From Branchiostoma lanceolatum (lineage: Eukaryota > Chordata > Leptocardii > Amphioxiformes > Branchiostomatidae), in assembly GCF_035083965.1 (NCBI RefSeq), contig NC_089729.1, forward strand, positions 17,038,964 to 17,102,963: DNA of 64,000 nt, read 5' to 3'. This document shows, in pieces, positions 10,034 through 25,000 of this stretch. Under the pieces are notes generated by a model, which saw only the letters and a program-made list of their open reading frames with translations, was not told the DNA's origin and ran no database searches. The stretch's first letter is position 1. Each line of letters starts with the position of its first letter. The translations under genes were made by a program, and so were the position numbers.

Positions 10034-13000
10034 CTAGAAAGAGAGTGTTGGCTTAGATGTATACTCAAAACATATGCATTGTTTTAGCTGGGTGTAATTT
10101 ATTTCTTGTTTTTACCTCAATCCTTGTAGCCTTTGTGCTGGGGTTTTCAGACCCTCTTGAAATGGGGGGTTCTTATTTTACTTTGAATGAATTTTTGGTT
10201 ACCTTATTATAAAGTAATCCCATTGTGTTTTTCATCAATTGAAAGGTAAATATGTCTACTTTTCAGAAATGTATCACACATATAGTGCTCGCGCCAACGC
10301 AATTTTTACATGTGTTACACACAATCTACAACTGAACAATGCCAGTATCGCACCATTGCGGTACGTTTGAGGAGAAGTACCTTCTTTATTTCCCTTTGCT
10401 TCTTTTGTGTCCACAACATCTGGTTTAGTCCGGGGGGAGGGCACGGGGCAGGTAGGCACCTGTAACAGATGGGGTATGACGTCATAGGGCTTATTGGTAC
10501 TACAAGCGCTAGTAGTATGTAAGAATCAACACATGCCTAAAGAATGTGGAGGAAACGTATTATGAAAAACGCAGTACCTTGGCATGATGGTTGAGAACGG
10601 ATGGATGACCAGGCTCATGGATCTTGGTAGATGGAGGCGGTGTCTTATCAGCCAGCCTGAACATTTTCTTGAGACGATGGATCATGAAGTCTGTCAGTTC
10701 GTTCTCCCTCTTCAGCCTTCTTACATCATCCTAAGGAACAGAGAAAGTAAGACGTCATGCAATTGCAGTACTAGAGAATGGCACATAACTGTGGCGGCGT
10801 TGGTTGTACATTTGGATGGCTCATTAATTATTCATGAGCAACTGTCAGTAACGGCGCCAGAACCATGTCTACCGGCGCTGAAGATCAGGGCCCCTTCGCG
10901 AGAGCTAACGTGGAGCGATAGGGGTCCTGATTTAATGAGGGTGTGGGCTAGTATACCTTGACATGTTTGATGGAATCCACGAGTATAGCCAGGAACATGT
11001 TGACAATGACCAGCACCAGTGCCAGGATGAAGGTGAGAAGGAAGACACAGCTCAGCGGACTCGCCTTCAGCACCCAGGACAGGTCCACGTCACCGAGGAG
11101 AATCGCAAACATCATCTCTAGACTGGCCTATAGTCAAGTCAAGTCAAAGTTTATTACACAACGATTGTAACAGGTACAATGTAAGGCAAAAATAAAATAC
11201 TACTGGCTACTTATATCAAACTACTTAAAGCTATAGGTAGGTTCTATACTATACAATGGTTAGGTTCTAGGCTGTGCAATGCTCCATTTCAAACTACACG
11301 AAGGCACAATCTATATAATATTATCACAGGTAGATGATATCAACAGGAGATACAATAGGGAGTCGTATATGTCAATTATACAATTACATGATGAGGAGAT
11401 GAATGTCTTATACAATCAAATCGCTATTTCACGGATTATTTTTTGCATAGATGTATAGATATATTGGCCTAGATATACAGATATTGTTTCAGGATATGAC
11501 ATAAGTACACGAAAAGTCTCTGTTTTCGACTGAGGTAATGTTACATTTGTTTTGCCTTTAATTGTCTGCATTAACTTCACTCTTTCATCTTTATATGTTG
11601 GACATGCACACGAAACGCGTTAACGATGACATCGTTATTTCACCAAACGTTACTTAAAAGTTAGTTAAAGTCCTTCCCGCACCAGATGACGCATAGGGCG
11701 GCGCCCGTGCCCGCTTCAATAGCCCTTGGGCCTCACAACTTTATGCAATCAATTCAGCAAGGGGCTAGTCCACCGGTAGTGTTGTGTGTCGCGGCGTCTG
11801 CCATACTATTTCCAAGCAGAGAAATGAGCAGAGAAAGCAGTATGTACCATTTTTGGTTTTACTATGCCGGAGATCGAACTCAAGACCTGCCGGATGCAAG
11901 GCGAACACTCTGCTACTCATTTGGCCATTGTACCGGCCATGAACCAAACGTTATATCCTCGTAAAACTCTTTACTCTGTGCCAATAGTCTTTACCTACCT
12001 GGAAAGTCCCGAAGCCTGCAAGGGTCGTCCCGAGCAAGAGGTATGTGACCTGGCAGTACGCCAAGAAGATGACGAAGAATATGACGGTGAAGTGGACAAG
12101 CTCATTGGTCGCCCGCCTGATGACGTAGGTAAGCATGGCCATCCGTCCGTTAAAGCGCAAGAGCGTCAGAAACTTGACTATGGAGGCGAACACCAAACAG
12201 GCGAGGACGTGGCTGTAGATATCGTTCCACCATGCGGCGGACTGGAAATTCACGAAACCACCTCTTTCATTCAATCTATACAGAACGTCGTTACAGAAAG
12301 CCGTTCTTACTCCGTACAGCACAATGGCAGCTACCTCCAGAACAACGAACGGTATCTCAACGCAGTTCCAAAAGCTTCTGAAATATTCCCTCCCCTTTCG
12401 TCTAATCCTCCTTCCCTCACGTCCAATGAAATACAGCACGAACAGGCAGTACAGGGCTTTGCACGTGATGATCACGGGATCGACACCAGGCAGTCGGACA
12501 CTTTGGATTCTGGGATACGTGGTGACGTCACCAACGGTTGTAAACTCCAGGACGACTGTCATAGAGACGAAAAGACTCGATGACGGGCTGTAGAGAGAAA
12601 ACTCGACGAACACAGCTCGTGTATATTTGTCAAGCCAGGCTGTTTTCTTGAGACCAGAGATCTGCGTCTTGGCATGCTTGGCGTTGTTCTTTAAGATTAC
12701 AGCGTATCCACCACCCCTGTAAAGATGCAATTCACCATAGAATGCCAACGAGGTTAAATCGACAGCGTTTTTATAAGTCCAGGGGCCAAGATCGTCCGTG
12801 TTAGTCTTCTTGGCTTGATTCGTAATGTTACTATGGTTACTGAGTTCTGTCTGAGTTCCCCATCCTTGCAACATGGGACGCGTGTCCTCATTGGTCCAGG
12901 AATAGTCCACGTTGCACTCCGGTACAGTTGTTCTCATCACCACAGGCATTGTGCAATGGCCTGTCATACAAATACAAGTTAAAACGTGATCAGATATTTT

Positions 13001-16000
13001 ACATTTTATAAGTTGTTTTGCTTCAGTGTATTGTAGAATGTACCTTGGGAAATACAAGTGAAATACAATGACCATACGGCATACCAGTGTAATGAATATA
13101 GAAAATTTTGAGGGATCAAAAGTTGCTTTTTACTTGGAATAATTCTGAGCTGGCGTAGTCGAACCGTTCCCACTCGGAAAGAAGTCCCACCGGAAACGAA
13201 TTTTCTATGACGTAACGGCACACTGGTGTCACTGTAGGTTACGTCAGGGTACAGGTTCGGTAGTAGTACCTCCTCCGCCCACGTCCACATACCGTCCGCC
13301 GTGTGCATCTGTGAGACAACACCATCATGTTATGATGTGACATAATCGGAGCTTTATATATTAACAGCAACAGCGAGGAGAAAGACGGAGCTACTATCTT
13401 CCAATCATATGGTGGCATCGTGTGGCGCAATCGGTAAGGTGTTTCGCTCAGAACCGAGAGGTCTCGTGAACGAAACCACTGCTATGCCCCGATGTTGTGC
13501 CCTTGGGAAATGCACTTTACACGACTTTCCTAGATCTTCACTCCACCCAGGTGTGAATGGGTACCTGACTTCGGTTGGGTAAGGTCGTATTGAGGTAACC
13601 TGCTGGCGCTGAATGGCAGCCGCCCAGACCCTTGCGACAGTTCCACAAAGTGCAAGTGTGGAGCAAATATGTATCTGCTGTGTATTATGTGATTGTAAAG
13701 CCTGCAGCAATTCAGCACTGGCTGCCATTGCATGGGTAATTTGTGACCAATAAACCATTATTATCATTATCAAAACGAAGACCCATCCGTTTCCACCGAG
13801 ACGGGGGCTGATACAGACTTCTGGATCGCCCAAATCCATTACAATCTAATAGAATACTGATCACAAACCTCCTTGAACTGCCTGTTCTCCAGGAAGGTGT
13901 TAGTTACAGACCGGTGCAGGTAGTACGCATGACCGCCTCTGTTGTAGAGACTGACGGTGATGATGACGGCCAGGAACGCCAGGTGGAGTGCCGTGGTCCT
14001 CATCACGTCCTCCATCTTCAGCTCCTTTATCCTCACCTCACGGGCTGAGCGGAGCCGCTCCTGCTTCGGGGGCTGCAGATGAGGTCCTTCTATTGGATGA
14101 GATGGGGCTGATATCAGTGGTGTTTGTGACAGATATCTAGATATAACATGTTGAACTAAAGTTCCCTTGCTTCAATGGATGGATGCTTCAAACGTTATGA
14201 TGTTTGATTTGATTTATTGAAATTTCAAACAGTACAATACACGTGGGCCACAGGCAGCTGTTGTTGGTGTCGTGGCCCACACACAAAACAATACACAGCA
14301 CGTAAACTACAAATAACAAACAGTCGATAAATACAGTCTAAAAAGCAGCATGATAAGATATAACATAACTACTGCTTCATATTAGGTATAGTCACTGGTT
14401 CACGCGGCTTGAAATAGGTTAGTAGAATGAGATGTTGTAGTTGTCCATTGCTACAACATAGACATACCAGAACATAACGTATGCCATTGGAATATGTATG
14501 ATTAGCTGGTGTGTTACGCCTAATGGCGGTTATACCGGCTATATAGATACAGATACAGATCATCAGTCTGTTTTTTTCTGAGAGGAAAAAAAAGGCACAA
14601 ACGTTGGGTGTTTCTGTCAGGAGCTTCTGCCTCGGGATCCTCGTCTGCACCGAGCTGATTATTGTCGTCCTCTTTTTCTGTTTCTTCCTCGTCAGACTTC
14701 TTTACTATGAGCGACACCAGGGCAGCCATCACGACCACCTACAACGGGACGCGAAGCGGACTGTTAAGCCCCTGTCACACTTGTGCGTATGGACAAGCCC
14801 GCAGGAGTTGCGTATTAACATGTTTTTGTTTTAGGTTAATTTTGCAGCCGAATAAGTCATTTCTTTTGTTCGATAACTAGGCTGCACAACGGTGGGTCAA
14901 AGTAGAAAATAACTTCTTCCCAGCAAACTTTACATAAACCCAAAAAAATGCTCATGCGCAACTCATACGCACTTGAATATACGCACAACTGTGACAGGGC
15001 CTTAATAGATAGTGAAACAGCCATTGCGCACCAAAGAAGAAATCACCGAGGCAAGTGACACGCTTATTATCTTCACCGATGAACTCGGGAAGATTATGTT
15101 TTTGGTTGAGCCGGCTGTTCGGTGGGTCTGTATGTATGTCAAGAGCATAACTCGGGAAACTTTTGATGGATCTTCATGATATTTGGTAGGTATGTAGTGG
15201 TTGTGCAAAGGAAGGTCAAGTCCAAAAATAGTTTACCTGGCGTGTTCCAACAGTACTGCAGCGGACTTTTAATTTTTTTGTGTTTGTATGTAGGCAAAAA
15301 AAGTGACGGAAACGTTGATGGATCTTAATGATTTTTGGTAGGTAAGAAGCGGCTGTGAGAATGGAGGTCAAGTTTAAAAAATGATTTATCTGGCGCTTTC
15401 CTACAGTACTGTAGCAGACTTTGAGTGTGTGTGAGTTTGTATGTCGCCAGGATAACTCGAGGGGCTGTTGACGGTTGTGCATGATATTTAGTGGATAGGT
15501 AGGGGTGTCAAAGAGGAAGGTCAAGTTCGATAATGGGCCTCCCAGCGGGTATTTGAGGTACTGCAGCGGAGCTTCAAAGTTTGAGGCCAAATTTTTTGGA
15601 GGCGTCAGGTTCATGATTTTTAGGTGGTAGATAGCTTCTGGGACGGCAAGTGAGTGGTGTAAATTGAGGGCCCCTAACTGCTTGTTTGGAACTGCAGTTG
15701 GCGTTTTTGTTGTTACCTTTGGAGACGAATAACTCCAGCAGGGATTGATGGATTATCATAATTTATGGCATGTGGATAGTTTCAGTGATGCTTTACATAA
15801 TTAAATGTTTATCATGCAAATAAGGAGATAGTTTGCATAATAAATGAGGAAAGTTTATTAATCCCCCGAAAGCTTGTATTCAAATTTCATGCAAGTGCTA
15901 TTGTAATGATTTTTAAGTGGTGTATAGCTCTTGGGGCAGGGAGTAAGTGATGTAAGTTTAGACCCCCTAGTGGCTTGCTTAGAACTGCAGTGGGCTTTTT

Positions 16001-19000
16001 TGATGTTACCTTTGCAGGCGAATAACTCGGGAAGGGTTTGATGAATTTGCATTGTTTTGGACAGGTAGGTTATTGAGGTAATGTTTAACAAATATAGACG
16101 GATGAAATTGTAATCAGGTTCTAATTAAGTGGTGATAGAGGCTTTTTTTATAATTGCGTTAAAGTGCCTCTTGTCGACCTATATCTAAGGACAACACCTG
16201 CTTGTCAACAGGGCTGTGTAAAAAGATTGATGCTCTCTGGTGACCTCACTGTCACCGGTCAAATTACACTCCCGCTGTGAATGTAGCTATTATCAACAAA
16301 CACAGGACTGTGCGGGGGCAAGTCAAAACAAACTTTGGACACGGCTTTTATCTATTCGCCATTCTGTTTCAACTGCTCACGTGTGTAAATACAGGGCATG
16401 TTGCAAGAATTCTTTGCACAACATTTATGAGAAAACAAAAATGAAAATGTTGGCGATCAATGCATATAAGGAATTACTGTATGTGCAAGCAGCAGGCACT
16501 ACAGAATGCATTATTCTAAGCTTTATGTGGTTTGTAAATGCCGTTGTATATACCACACTGGAAGTGGACCACAATCCTTCGTAGATGAGAGTAAGAAAAG
16601 GTTCTTGGCTTCTTGCACAGATAGTGAACATCCTCAAAACCAGGATAATCTTCAAAACAGACCCACGCTACCCATCAGGAGCGTTGCACGTCTTTAGGAC
16701 CAACCCAGAAGCACACGAGCACAATATGCAACACCTGACTGAACTCCCCTCCAGGGTGTTTCACATTAAAGACAGAGACACAAAAAAAGATATCCTAAAA
16801 CAGTAACAGGTCTCACAAATCTAACTGTCTCAAAAAAAAAACAGGTGAAACAGGAGGCTTGAGAGAGATATTGTCAATAGCTGTAGGGCAAGAGTCATGG
16901 TCACTGCCAACGTTAACGTTTCAGACGAAATTGTTAAGGGCGAATTCGCAACAGTAGGTGGGTATTGACAACACAGGTCATGATGTCCACACCATCCTCG
17001 TAAAATTCGACAGTGAAAGCAAGTACAAGAAAGGTTTACCGAAATGCGGTACCCATCAAAAGACAATGGTCAGTTCTCCAATGGTTACGGCAAGCGGACG
17101 ATCCAAGCACGAGAACAGTACCCTCTGTATTTGGCATGGGGCTGCACATAAAGTTTAAGGTAAATCACTGGACAAAATTGTTGTCCCCTATGAGCGCAAA
17201 GATCGTTTGTTCCCAGGTCAGTTATATTTTGCCTGAAGTCGTGTTGAGTTTGAACGGATTGTATCTATTGGGATTTAAACCGTATGCAATTACAATACTG
17301 TAAACCAAAATATATGTTCTTAAAGAAATGGAACGCCTAGAACAGCTGCCTGTGTTAAAGGTTACACAGCAACCTAACACAGAATACCACGATACTTGCA
17401 TTAATGTTAAGTTCCTGAATATACTCCTACGCCGAACATCTAGAAGACATGAGAGCTGACAGATCAACACAACCGGTCGATGTCTTCTGTTTCGTGGAAA
17501 CCTTCCTGAATGGCCAATAACAGACTAAACATTTTCTACCACAAGCAACGACATTTAGAGCAGACAGAAATGGAACAGGAGGAGGGGTAATGACTGTTGG
17601 TACACAAGACGCCAATCCTACACACCTCCGTATTTCAGCCGATGGAGTGAAGTGCATAGCTACAACAGTCACCAAACTATCGACCACAGTCAACAGCATT
17701 GACATCTACAAACCACACTCCTTACCTGAAGCAGCCTTGATCGATAGATTACAAAAAGTCATACATTTAACTTTCAAGTGACATCTTGACAATTTTCCTT
17801 GGATATTTCAATTTCGACCTCTTCCTCCCTAAATCCTTATTATCTGTAACGGGACAGTTCAAGCTCCCACCGCTGACAATAGTACCCTTCTATACCACGT
17901 TTACGTCCGTAGACATGTACAAGACAATATCAGAGTTACTGTTATGGACACATATTATACAGACCACGACATGGTCTGTGTTGCCTTGATGATATAACAA
18001 TTCAACAACAAACTGCTACTTAAGGTAATACTGCCCATATACACAAAGCTACATCTTTAACATGTTCTCCCTTGGCACATCATAATTCGAACGCTCTTCT
18101 AACAACAGCAATTATACTTACCTAGGCATTGATTGTAATACTGTATAAATTTCCTATCTGTTCATTTCCCACTGTACGTAACACACACATGTCAATTGAT
18201 AGACTCAAATTAATGTATGAGGTAACATTCATGAACATAATAGATTTTTAAATGTAATAACTCTATAAAACACTCTTTATAGAAACCCTTGCTTATTCGG
18301 CGAAGATATGTGTTCGTGGAACTCTAGTTAAAGAACTAAATCTACAAATATCAATATAATGGTATAAAACCTGGTGTTCTCAGTCCTATCGTTAATAACT
18401 TCTTCCCAGCAAACTTTACATAAACCAAAAAAATGCTCATGCGCAACTCATACGCACTTGAATATACGCACAACTGTGACAGGGCCTTAATAGATAGTGA
18501 AACAGCCATTGCGCACCAAAGAAGAAATCACCGAGGCAAGTGACACGCTTATTAAAGAACTAAATCTACAAATATCAATATAATGGTATAAAACCTGGTG
18601 TTCTCAGTCCTATCGTCACTGACGAAAGACAGTGGATGCTGTCTGAAACGTCTGACTGTTTCAAAATCTTATCTAGTTGCTTGAGTAATTATGTTTGGCG
18701 TAAATATCAATATATTACATATACAACGTTAAGATTAGAAATGCAGAGAATTTAGTACTGTGACCAGTTTAGTAGAGGGTGACAAGAACTGATGGTAGAA
18801 TAGCAAGAAGAGACTTACTTTAACCGGTTGCACAACCAACGCATCTTGGAAGAAGGACATCAAGAAGGTAACCAGCCATTGCGAGGACTTTTCGTACCCC
18901 CACTCCAGTGAATATAGTATGGTAAAGAATCCTGACATCATAGCTCCGCCGTACACTAGGACGTAGGCTATCCATAAGAACCAATGCGGTAGCAGAAACG

Positions 19001-22000
19001 GCTTCTTCTTTTTCTTCGTTGTTTGTTTCTTCTGTTTAGTCTTAGGTTTTTCCTTCTTTTTCTCTGATCTTTTGTCCTCTTCCTCAAACCGTTTGGCCTC
19101 TTCAAACCGTGCTACGCTTTCTTCTAGGCGCACGTGGAGAGGTTTTAGTTGTTTGCCTTCAGCGGTGTCAACTTTGTCGAGCAACTCGGTTGATGCCGAC
19201 TTGATTTTATCCATGGTGACGTCAGTCTCATCATAGGGGACGATTGACTTTGACCTTGGCAATGATGACGTGCGTTTGAGGGTTCGTCTACGCTTCTCTG
19301 ATCCACGAGGGGGAGGCTCAACCTTAGATGGTTTGTTTCGGACTCTTCGTGTACCAGTATTTCGCACAGTGCGCGTTTCGTCAATATCATTTTCTTGGAG
19401 ACTGTCTTCCAATGATGCAGCCAAACTCGTGGAAACGTAGGTTGGTTCCTTATTTTGAGATGCAATCGTGTCTCTAGACCGTCGCCTCCGGAGTGTCTTT
19501 GTTTCTCCCCCGTGTAGAATCCGCACTTGCTGCACAACATTACGTGGTGTAGACGTTTCAGCTTCTGAAGTCTTTTGTCCCGACACTTCTTCATTTCTAT
19601 CAACCACTGGCGCTAGTGTTTGCCCTCCATTTTGTCCATTTTCTGAGTCACCTCGCTCTTGCTCTTCCCTTGGTGGTTGATGGCTGAGACAGTCGGTTTG
19701 GGGATCTTGTTCTGTTGTAGTCAAAGATGCAGACACTTTATGCGGTGACCCTACATCTTTTGTAAGTGGCCCTTCCTCGTCTTCTGTTCCCTTTGAAGGC
19801 TCCTTGTTGTTTTCTACCTCCTCGTGGGATGTCTTCTCATGGGGCTTCTCGGTGTCTCTTTTCGTCAATGATGACGAACTGGTTGCTTTGATATTTTTGC
19901 CGTAATTCCCTTTGCTTGGAGCCACCTGATCCTTGGCTCGTAGCTTGCGGAAGATGTTGACCACAAGGAGGTTGACAGGTAGTACGACGAGTGTGCTCTG
20001 TAAGGCAATGAACAGACATCTTTAATTGTAGTTTATCAGTAATAAAACTGCCCCAATGAAAACGTTGACGAAATGATGATAGAAGCAATTGATGGTCCAT
20101 TTTGACTAAAGAAAAAAGCCTGTTAATGACATTTGGACATGATACTGTTGCTTGTTGGGGTGTCCCTGTGGTGTAATGGTCTGCGCTTCTGTTACTAGCC
20201 ACATCTGGTTCAAATTACGTGGACCAGAAGGACCGGGGTTCAAGCCCCAGGTAGGACACCTCTGGACAAGAGGCGCATTGAGTCATACCAAAGACTTTAT
20301 ACAAATGGTACATACATGCACTTCTGAAACAGTTTGGAAGTTAAACACACTCCACTGCCAGTGGAATAGCCCCCTGCTGCAGTGATTGCACCACATTGTG
20401 GCCCAGGGCTATGAAACGGAGATGGGCACCGCCCCATACACCTTATGGTGTGGGAGGCCTAGGATTTTAACTTTTTAACTGTTGCTTGTTAGTAATGTAA
20501 CAGTGTTACATTATGATACATGTATAACAGGAGACACTGTCGATGTTAATGATGGCGATAGTATGTGCCTTGCACAGATAACTAATTTTGATCTACTTAA
20601 TACATAAATATGTAGGAACTAACATTACATGTTTAGCTATGATAAACATAGTGGAAATGTTAATGCAGGCCCTGTATAGGGGCGACTAAGATTCTGTTGC
20701 TAGCATCTCCCAGATTTGTTCTGAAAACCTTCAATAAGTAGACAAATGATTGATCAAGTAGTAAGAGGCTCTATTTAATGCTACGGTCACATTTCAAATC
20801 CGGGGCCCGGCCGGGCAGTCTTTGGGAACGAAAAGTATAATATAAAAGACAACAAAAACACAAAACGTACCCAAAATTATTTAAGAGCGTAGCTTGTCTA
20901 AATTTATTGACATACACTTTGATTTTTGGCCGGGTGCCGGTTAGGAAATGTGACCCTAGCATAAGAGCATTGCCACCTGTATGCTGATGGACAGCTCTTG
21001 ATACGTGATGGAGAACAGTCCGAGGTGTAGACCAGGTGCGTCCGGGTCCAGCGGTGCCTGGTAGAACATGCAGCTGGTGATCATGCTGGTGAAGAGTAGG
21101 AGTAGGCAACAGGACGCCCGCTGCACACGGGTGAACGTGCTCCGGGTGGGCCGGGACAGCACCTGGCGGGGGAGAACATACAGGTAGATCCGTCTGGACG
21201 CAATGTAAAACCGTTAAGCCGGCGTCACAATTCTATTATTCAATGTTTTATTCAGTGTTTTATTCAATAAAAAAAGCCTTCGCAGCACTCAGCTGAGCAC
21301 TGAATTGTGGTTTCTGTACATTTTCGCCTTCATTTACACATATATTTACATAAGTAGCATTGCACTTTATACATTCAAGCGAACGTCGGCCGAGTTTGTA
21401 GATCGCCCGAAGCTCGCCGAATGTCAAAATCGCCCGAGCGTCGACCGTATTTTCCAATGAAAATCTCGGGCGACATCCGTCGAACACTAAAAACTAAAAA
21501 TCCCCCATCAGATGGTACCATCTCTTGGACATGGATGAAGTCAGTATCGACTAACCTGGTAAAAGGCCGATATTTGGATCAGCTTTGATTTCTAAAAATC
21601 GCCCGAAGCCCGCGTGATCGACAGGACGTCGGCCGTACTTCGTCGGCCGAAAATGCACATCTGAAGCTTGCCAACACGTCGGCCGAGCTGAATTTCTTAT
21701 TTGTGACGGGGGCTTTACAGAAGCAGTGTTTCAGTAATGCTTAGGTCCCAATTGGAAAAGGGGCCTCGCCGGGTAGGTGACAGGCTGTTTTGGCACTTTC
21801 GGACGTGACCCCTACGTGGCCCCGCGGAACACCTTGCGGCCACCGGGCTATTTTTGGACCCGGCCAGGACCCCGAATCATTTTAGCCCAGATTTAAAATC
21901 AACGCGGGATCCGGTAACAAATAGACGCCCTGAGCTAATCGTTCGAACGGTCCACCGGGACAAATTTGCGGCTTAAGGGCCCGGCCGGGACTTCATCCGC

Positions 22001-25000
22001 CCCCCCCCCCCTACGGGCACCGGTGCAAATGAGGCCGTAGCATAAAGGCTATGACATCAAACAGCAAAATAGGACTGTTTTAAATATATTGTGCAGTTAA
22101 GGATAACTCCCTCTTCTACATTGTTACTGTACGAACCGACATCCATAGATGCCCATCGGTCATGTTCTTGCGAGAGTTGGAGACGAAGAGGTTCTGGAAC
22201 TGCAGGACGTCCTCCTCTCCTGCCGCCGGTAGGAGGCGCTCCACCACCCCGTCCCCCTCCTCCACCGCCAGCCACTGGCCACAGAAAAAGTAAGACCTGC
22301 ATAAATGTACAATTTGGAATGAGTTTGGCGTATTGCATAGACAGATCCATTTTAAATACTCTTTGTTACACAATATTTTCTGTTGTCTTTGTTCACCGCA
22401 CCCAATCTCTTTGCGAAAGACAATTGCAAAGACATGAATCAAGTCAAGTCAAGTCAAGTTAAAGCCTTTATTTTCTTTCGAATGATAGTTCGGCCACATG
22501 GCCACTTTTCAACATGATCGAAGTGGAGGGGGAGAAGTCACGGATAAAGAGTACAAAAGAAACTTTACATGAACTATATCAACACAATCATAAATAAAAA
22601 GTCAAAATAGATAGATAAATAGATACATGAATACATCATTACGTACATCATTAAAAGACATTTGCGATAAAGTCTTACTGTTAAAATGTTACCTCTCTCT
22701 TTGTGACTCACCGCTTCTCCGTTTGCAGATCTGTGATGATGATCTTATCAAGGAACCATGACGCATTGCGGCCCTTGCCTGAGTTGTCGTGCCAGATGCG
22801 GAGGTACTGCAGGTTGCCTAGGCAACGTGGGAGGCTCAAGAGAAAGTTGTTCACACTGCCGCGATCAAAAACCTGTGGTGAAAGTTGCAGTGTAATGTAT
22901 GTCAGTAAAAGGTACTGTGAAAATAAGTTTTAGCATGTACATTTTGGCAGAGTTGAATGGGCTACACATGTGTTTGAAAATTTCAATAAACAGTAAACAA
23001 TTCAATAACCAAGTTAGTAAAACGGTAACCGTTCACTTTCATATTAATCTTCCGTACCTTGCCTCAATATTTACGCTTTTTCAAATTCAAACTTGAAAGC
23101 TAAAATATGTATTAGATGGTCGCGAAAGTAATTACTAAGATATTCAGATTCACTGGTTGTTTCCATGGAAAGGCATGTAGTTACACAATTGAGAATGCCG
23201 AAACTTTGCAATTCATTAAAGGAGTCCTAAACTCCAGAAGGCGGTATTGTTTTCCACTAGATTATGCATCAATTGATACATAATCAGCCGACTTTTTACA
23301 GAATTCCGTTTGTGGTAAATTTTACCAGGTGTGTTTTTTAAAACGGCCAATTTTTGATAAGATATAAAAGAACACATAGCAAGACGAGTTTTTCTTAACC
23401 CCCATGACATTCTTTTTGTAATCTAACTTTTGTCAGGCCTTGTCAGGCACATGGTATTAGGCCATAGGCTGAGGTTGTTTAATTTTATTAATCAGAAAAT
23501 AGAGGGCCACCTGGGGAATTCGGTAGAATACTGAATGCTTTTTGATGCACACGGCACTAGTGGGTACTTTATCGTATATTGTAAAAAGTATTCATTTTTA
23601 CTTCCTCCCTATGGAGTTTAGGACTCCTTTAAGGTTGCGGAGTACCTTCTTCCCCTTGTCGTCTAGTCTCCTGGTGCCGGTGTCACCCTTCTCACTTGAC
23701 AGAACGAATCCAATATTAGACCGGGTCCCTGCGTCCTTGCGCATGCCCGTGTAGACTGCGACCTGGTAGTGATACGAGTGTCGGATGTCGTTGTCGATAA
23801 GCGGTGACACGCCCCACTAAGGATGGTGAAGGAAAAAAATTATTATTCAAATGCTGAAAGCAGACAAAACTGCCTGTTGGGAAGTACGCTTGAAGAGAGA
23901 ACTGACAGCCAATGTTTGCGTTCTTAACGCCAGTCGTAAAAGCACATAGTATGGTATTTACTTTCTTCCAATTTCTGACAAACAGACGATTGTATCATAT
24001 CCGTATAAACACGATTATATCTGTAACCAAACGTGGTAATAACAATAAATGCAGAGCATATAATGATTAAAATTCCTGCTTTATTGAATACGCAAATATA
24101 CGTTTTATGTGTCACATTGGCAATGATCATAGAGCAATAAAGTTTTCATACTTAAGATAAAGAGTTTTCAGGTTACCTTTACGATGTCTTTCCGGTCCGC
24201 CCTCCTGGCAAGCCCGACGACAATGAAGTACAACCCGATGATTGAGAGGACGGTAGAAAAAACCGGTGCGTTGTCACTCAGGGATGCGAACTTGGAGAAC
24301 ACCGTAGAGAAGTCGATAGTGTTTGGAGGGACGACGAAGTCACTACCGAATGACGTCAAATGAGTGCAGAGGCACTTCGTTGTTCTCGCCGTGGACATGG
24401 GGCTGACCTATCAGAAATAACGATAACTCAGGAGTCCTTTAACGTCAAACTTTGAACCCATATGAAATCTCACCAATCATCATCGTTCTGATCTGTTTCA
24501 ACATAACACAAGTACCTGTTTTTTTTGTTTTTAATCAGAAACAAGATACACATGGACATGGACATGGTGGCGCAAGTTACTGAACAAACGTAACATAAAT
24601 AAGACAAGATATGACTGAAGTGAGGCGTATCAAATTAATGAAAGTAACAACGCAACTGAATCATTAAATATACAAAGTAATTGAAATATGAAATACATAA
24701 TACATACAACTGTACCGACCCTTGATTAATGTAAGGTAATATTTGCCTGTTGCTTAGACGTATCTTTTTTGGTTTGCCAGGTTGTAGCCGTAATGCTCAG
24801 AGTCACCGAGAGTCTTGACTCATATTAACCATCATTTAAGTCTATATCAACTTTTTATGTCAGTACCTATTTTAAGTGCAAGAAAACCTACCCTGCAGCC
24901 GGTTTGTCGCCACATTTCCGTGTGCGTGTCCCAGTACCTGCACCCTGACGTGAACGTTGCCACTCGGACCGTAAGGTTGGAACCTGGAGGGTCTTCTTCT

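Noticed and set aside
11864-12583. A 239-codon plus-strand frame
   Set aside because: Antisense shadow of the polycystin channel exon (11999-12960).
20157-20260. A functional tRNA gene
   Set aside because: Box A and B are present, but the sequence continues into a SINE body with further copies at 1.1 and 27.5 kb, and no clean acceptor-stem cloverleaf is evident.
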